From an uncultured bacterium (GTDB lineage Bacteria; Actinomycetota; Coriobacteriia; Coriobacteriales; Coriobacteriaceae), in contig CAJMMN010000042.1 in NCBI GenBank assembly GCA_905214525.1, positions 1 to 6,449 of the forward strand: 6,449 nt of DNA, given 5' to 3'. Both the position numbers and the translations under genes were made by a program. Position 1 is the stretch's first letter, and each line of letters starts with the position of its first letter. The notes under the pieces were generated by a model. That model did not search any database. It was not told where the DNA came from and saw only the letters and a list, made by a program, of their open reading frames with translations. Shown piece by piece: positions 5,016 through 6,449 of the stretch.

Positions 5016-5456
5016 CTACCGAGCGTGAGCGTTCTCGTAGGCCTCTTTGATATCTTCTGGCAAACCGTCGGGAATCATGGCCCTCAGCTCAGTCTCATTC
5101 TCGCCCTGATTCAGCTGCCCGTAGAACCAGCATTTGTACTTCAGCATGTCCAGCGCGCGGTTCATGTTCGCGATCTCTAGCTCCATGTGGGCCTTCCGCT
5201 CCTCGAACATGGCCTTGCGTTTGGGGTATGTCGATGGACCCTCCGCGCACCATTCCATGAATAGGCGGATGTCCTTGATCTCCATCCCCGCTTTCTTGAG
5301 GCATTCGATGACCCGAAGCGCCTCGAGTTCCGTATCGCCGAATTGCCGAATGCCGGACGTCCGCTCCAATGCCGGGAACAATCCCTGCTTGTCGTAATAG
5401 CGCAGCGTTGAGGCGGGCAAGCCGAACATCTCCGACACCTGTCCGATTGTGTACAT
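5016..5456 (-). CDS. MerR family transcriptional regulator
   Basis: The protein has 146 residues from ATG 5456, with GGAGG 4 bases upstream. MYTIGQVSEMFGLPASTLRY (1-20) is the MerR winged-helix start, followed by YDKQGLFPALERTSGIRQFG (21-40), which completes the wing. AMFEERKAHMELEIANMNRALDML (about 82-105) is the dimerising coiled coil. The effector end KYKCWFYGQLNQGENE is that of the small MerR regulators found beside oxidoreductases and cupins, not of metal-binding MerR proteins. Cysteines are at 52, 70 and 109; a redox role is possible but not shown. It is transcribed away from a CMD-cupin gene, and the 152-base intergene holds a promoter of exact MerR architecture pointing at that gene. 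It should therefore activate the enzyme gene by DNA untwisting and may repress itself from the same site. Confidence 0.95.
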   Translation of the reverse strand: MYTIGQVSEMFGLPASTLRYYDKQGLFPALERTSGIRQFGDTELEALRVIECLKKAGMEIKDIRLFMEWCAEGPSTYPKRKAMFEERKAHMELEIANMNRALDMLKYKCWFYGQLNQGENETELRAMIPDGLPEDIKEAYENAHAR

Positions 5457-5487
5457 GGTTCCTCCGAATCAATCTCGAATTCATTCC

Positions 5488-5518
5488 TTGACCTAAAGTC
5501 AGGTTTAGGTATTACCTT
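5488..5518 (+). promoter_or_regulatory. MerR-type promoter with 20-bp operator in a 19-bp spacer
   Basis: A -35 TTGACC (5488-5493) and -10 TACCTT (5513-5518) are separated by 19 bases, the over-long spacer that MerR proteins correct by DNA distortion. A palindrome with perfect 7-bp arms, ACCTAAA-N6-TTTAGGT (5491-5510), fills the spacer. It faces the CMD-cupin gene, which leaves a leader of about 85 bases. A further half-site, acctaaacc (5579-5587), lies just before the ribosome site. The divergent merR gene starts 32 bases to the left of the -35. Confidence 0.82.
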
Positions 5519-5608
5519 CATTCTCGTCATTAGAACAGGGATTGCAAAGGGTGTTCCGTAATGCGGAAACAGATTTGCACCTAAACCATCGACAGGGGGA
5601 GATCGATC

Positions 5609-6373
5609 ATGGCAATTAAACAGACGGCAGGCAGAGATGCCCTAGGGGACTTTGCCCCCAAATTCGCACAGCTCAATGACGATGTACTGTGTGGCGAGGT
5701 GTGGAGCCGAGAGGGCGAGCTTTCCCTTCGAGACCGCAGCGTGGTGACGGTGGTGGCGCTGATGGCGCAGGGACTGACGGATTCCTCGTTCCAATACCAT
5801 CTGATGTCCGCAAAGAATAACGGTGTAACCAGGGCGGAGATAGCGGAAATCCTTACCCACGCCGCGTTTTACGCGGGGTGGCCCAAGGCATGGGCGGCCT
5901 TTCGCATGGCGAAGGAGGTCTGGGCGGATGACGATGCCGCTGATGCAAAAGCCGAGCACCAAAACGAGATGGCCTTTCCCATCGGTGCCCCCAACGACGC
6001 ATTCGCGAAGTACTTTATCGGGCAAAGCTACCTCGCGCCTCTATCAACCGAGCAGGTTGGCGTCTACAACGTGACGTTCGAGCCCGGCTGCCGCAACAAC
6101 TGGCACGTGCACCACGCCAAAAACGGCGGCGGACAGATTCTCATCTGCGTGGCTGGTCGAGGGTTCTACCAGGAATGGGGTAAACCGGCACAGGAGCTGC
6201 GCCCTGGCGATGTGGTCAACATCGCCCCGGGTGTGAAACATTGGCACGGAGCCGCGCCCGAGAGCTGGTTCTCCCATCTCGCGCTGGAGGTTCCGGGCGA
6301 GGAGGCCTCCAACGAGTGGTTAGAGCCCGTGGGAGACGGGGAATATCTCAAAGAGACTAACAAGGAGGCTTAA
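5609..6373 (+). CDS. Carboxymuconolactone decarboxylase-like / cupin fusion protein
   Basis: The protein has 254 residues from ATG 5609, preceded by GGGGGAG at 7 bases. Residues about 15-108 form the CMD (AhpD-like) helical domain, with LRDRSVVTVVALMAQG, FQYHLMSAKNNGVTRAEIAE (61-80) and ILTHAAFYAGWPKAWAAF (81-98). The CxxC of true AhpD peroxidase partners is absent, so the domain is of the lactone-decarboxylase type. Residues about 150-230 form a cupin. Motif 1 is G160-x5-HVHH (His166, 168, 169) with Gln176 where Glu is common; motif 2 is GDVVNIAPGVKHWHG (200-214), with His211 and His213. The histidines would hold one metal ion. Such fusions are often labelled only by their domains; the substrate is unknown. 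The divergent MerR and its promoter indicate induction by a small molecule. An AAGGAGG (6362-6368) just before the stop suggests a downstream partner once followed. Confidence 0.95.
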   Translation: MAIKQTAGRDALGDFAPKFAQLNDDVLCGEVWSREGELSLRDRSVVTVVALMAQGLTDSSFQYHLMSAKNNGVTRAEIAEILTHAAFYAGWPKAWAAFRMAKEVWADDDAADAKAEHQNEMAFPIGAPNDAFAKYFIGQSYLAPLSTEQVGVYNVTFEPGCRNNWHVHHAKNGGGQILICVAGRGFYQEWGKPAQELRPGDVVNIAPGVKHWHGAAPESWFSHLALEVPGEEASNEWLEPVGDGEYLKETNKEA

Positions 6374-6449
6374 ATACCTTCGCCGTCCGCGCCGCCGAGA
6401 GCAGGGCGCCCAAATCGGCCTGGATCGCCCCTGCCTTGCTTCCAAGCTG
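6357..6449 (-). CDS. Possible C-terminal end of a gene of unknown function (runs off the right edge)
   Basis: The minus strand is open from the window edge for 30 codons, ending QLGSKAGAIQADLGALLSAA then RTAKVFKPPC and TAG (6359-6357). The composition (Ala/Leu-rich, amphipathic, no Arg/Ser excess) is protein-like. The frame converges on the CMD-cupin gene, overlapping its end by 17 bases. No family is recognised. In a GC-rich genome an open frame of this length can arise by chance, so the call is tentative. Confidence 0.33.
   Translation of the reverse strand, partial: QLGSKAGAIQADLGALLSAARTAKVFKPPC

Noticed and set aside
6176..6200. Gln176 in place of Glu in cupin motif 1 as a lost active site
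   Set aside because: The HxHH...GGGQIL pattern appears to be normal for this cupin subgroup, and the other metal-binding histidines are intact.
1..6449. CRISPR array, tRNA/rRNA, insertion sequence or phage genes
   Set aside because: No regularly spaced repeats, cloverleaf, transposase motif or long terminal inverted repeats were found; the decay in the middle has no visible element attached.

Overview
The window looks like accessory chromosome from an actinobacterial gut anaerobe, most likely a member of the Coriobacteriia (Eggerthella/Gordonibacter/Collinsella/Olsenella range). The basis is the GC-rich third positions of the regulator-enzyme pairs, strong GGAGG-type ribosome sites, a TTG start, and protein types common in that group and in gut Clostridia. 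No rRNA, housekeeping gene or complete mobile element is present to fix the taxon, so this is inference.

Left part (1-1588, all minus strand): three different class I SAM-dependent methyltransferases lie in one apparent operon. Transcription runs from an operator-rich promoter at about 1537-1588 through a UbiE-like methyltransferase (1518-889), a second methyltransferase whose start overlaps the first gene's end by 14 bases (902-297), a possible tiny His/Cys-rich peptide (292-194), and the N-terminus of a TcmP/leucine-carboxyl-methyltransferase-like enzyme (182 to the window edge).

Middle part (1590-3630): this is mostly a decaying neighbourhood. From right to left on the minus strand, a nitroreductase has lost its N-terminus and apparently an internal block (3586-3380). 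Then comes a structured non-coding stretch. A small two-helix membrane protein follows, with an in-frame amber codon at position 15 (2901-2548). An intact TetR regulator (2526-1912) comes next, then a frameshifted fragment that resembles the start of a class B sortase (about 1911-1650).

Right part (3728-6449): two intact regulator/enzyme pairs transcribed divergently. The first is an HxlR regulator with a single cysteine (4078-3728) facing an NAD(P)-binding oxidoreductase (4243-4878), which is followed by a perfect 11-bp hairpin. The second is a MerR regulator (5456-5016) facing a carboxymuconolactone-decarboxylase/cupin fusion (5609-6373). The intergene of the second pair carries a textbook MerR promoter: a 20-bp palindrome inside a 19-bp -35/-10 spacer. 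At the right edge a minus-strand reading frame may be the tail of another gene.

The intact pieces suggest a set of small inducible modules for redox-active or electrophilic small molecules: a redox-type HxlR, an oxidoreductase, a former nitroreductase, a MerR-controlled CMD-cupin, and stacked methyltransferases. The shared theme is inference; no substrate can be read from the sequence.
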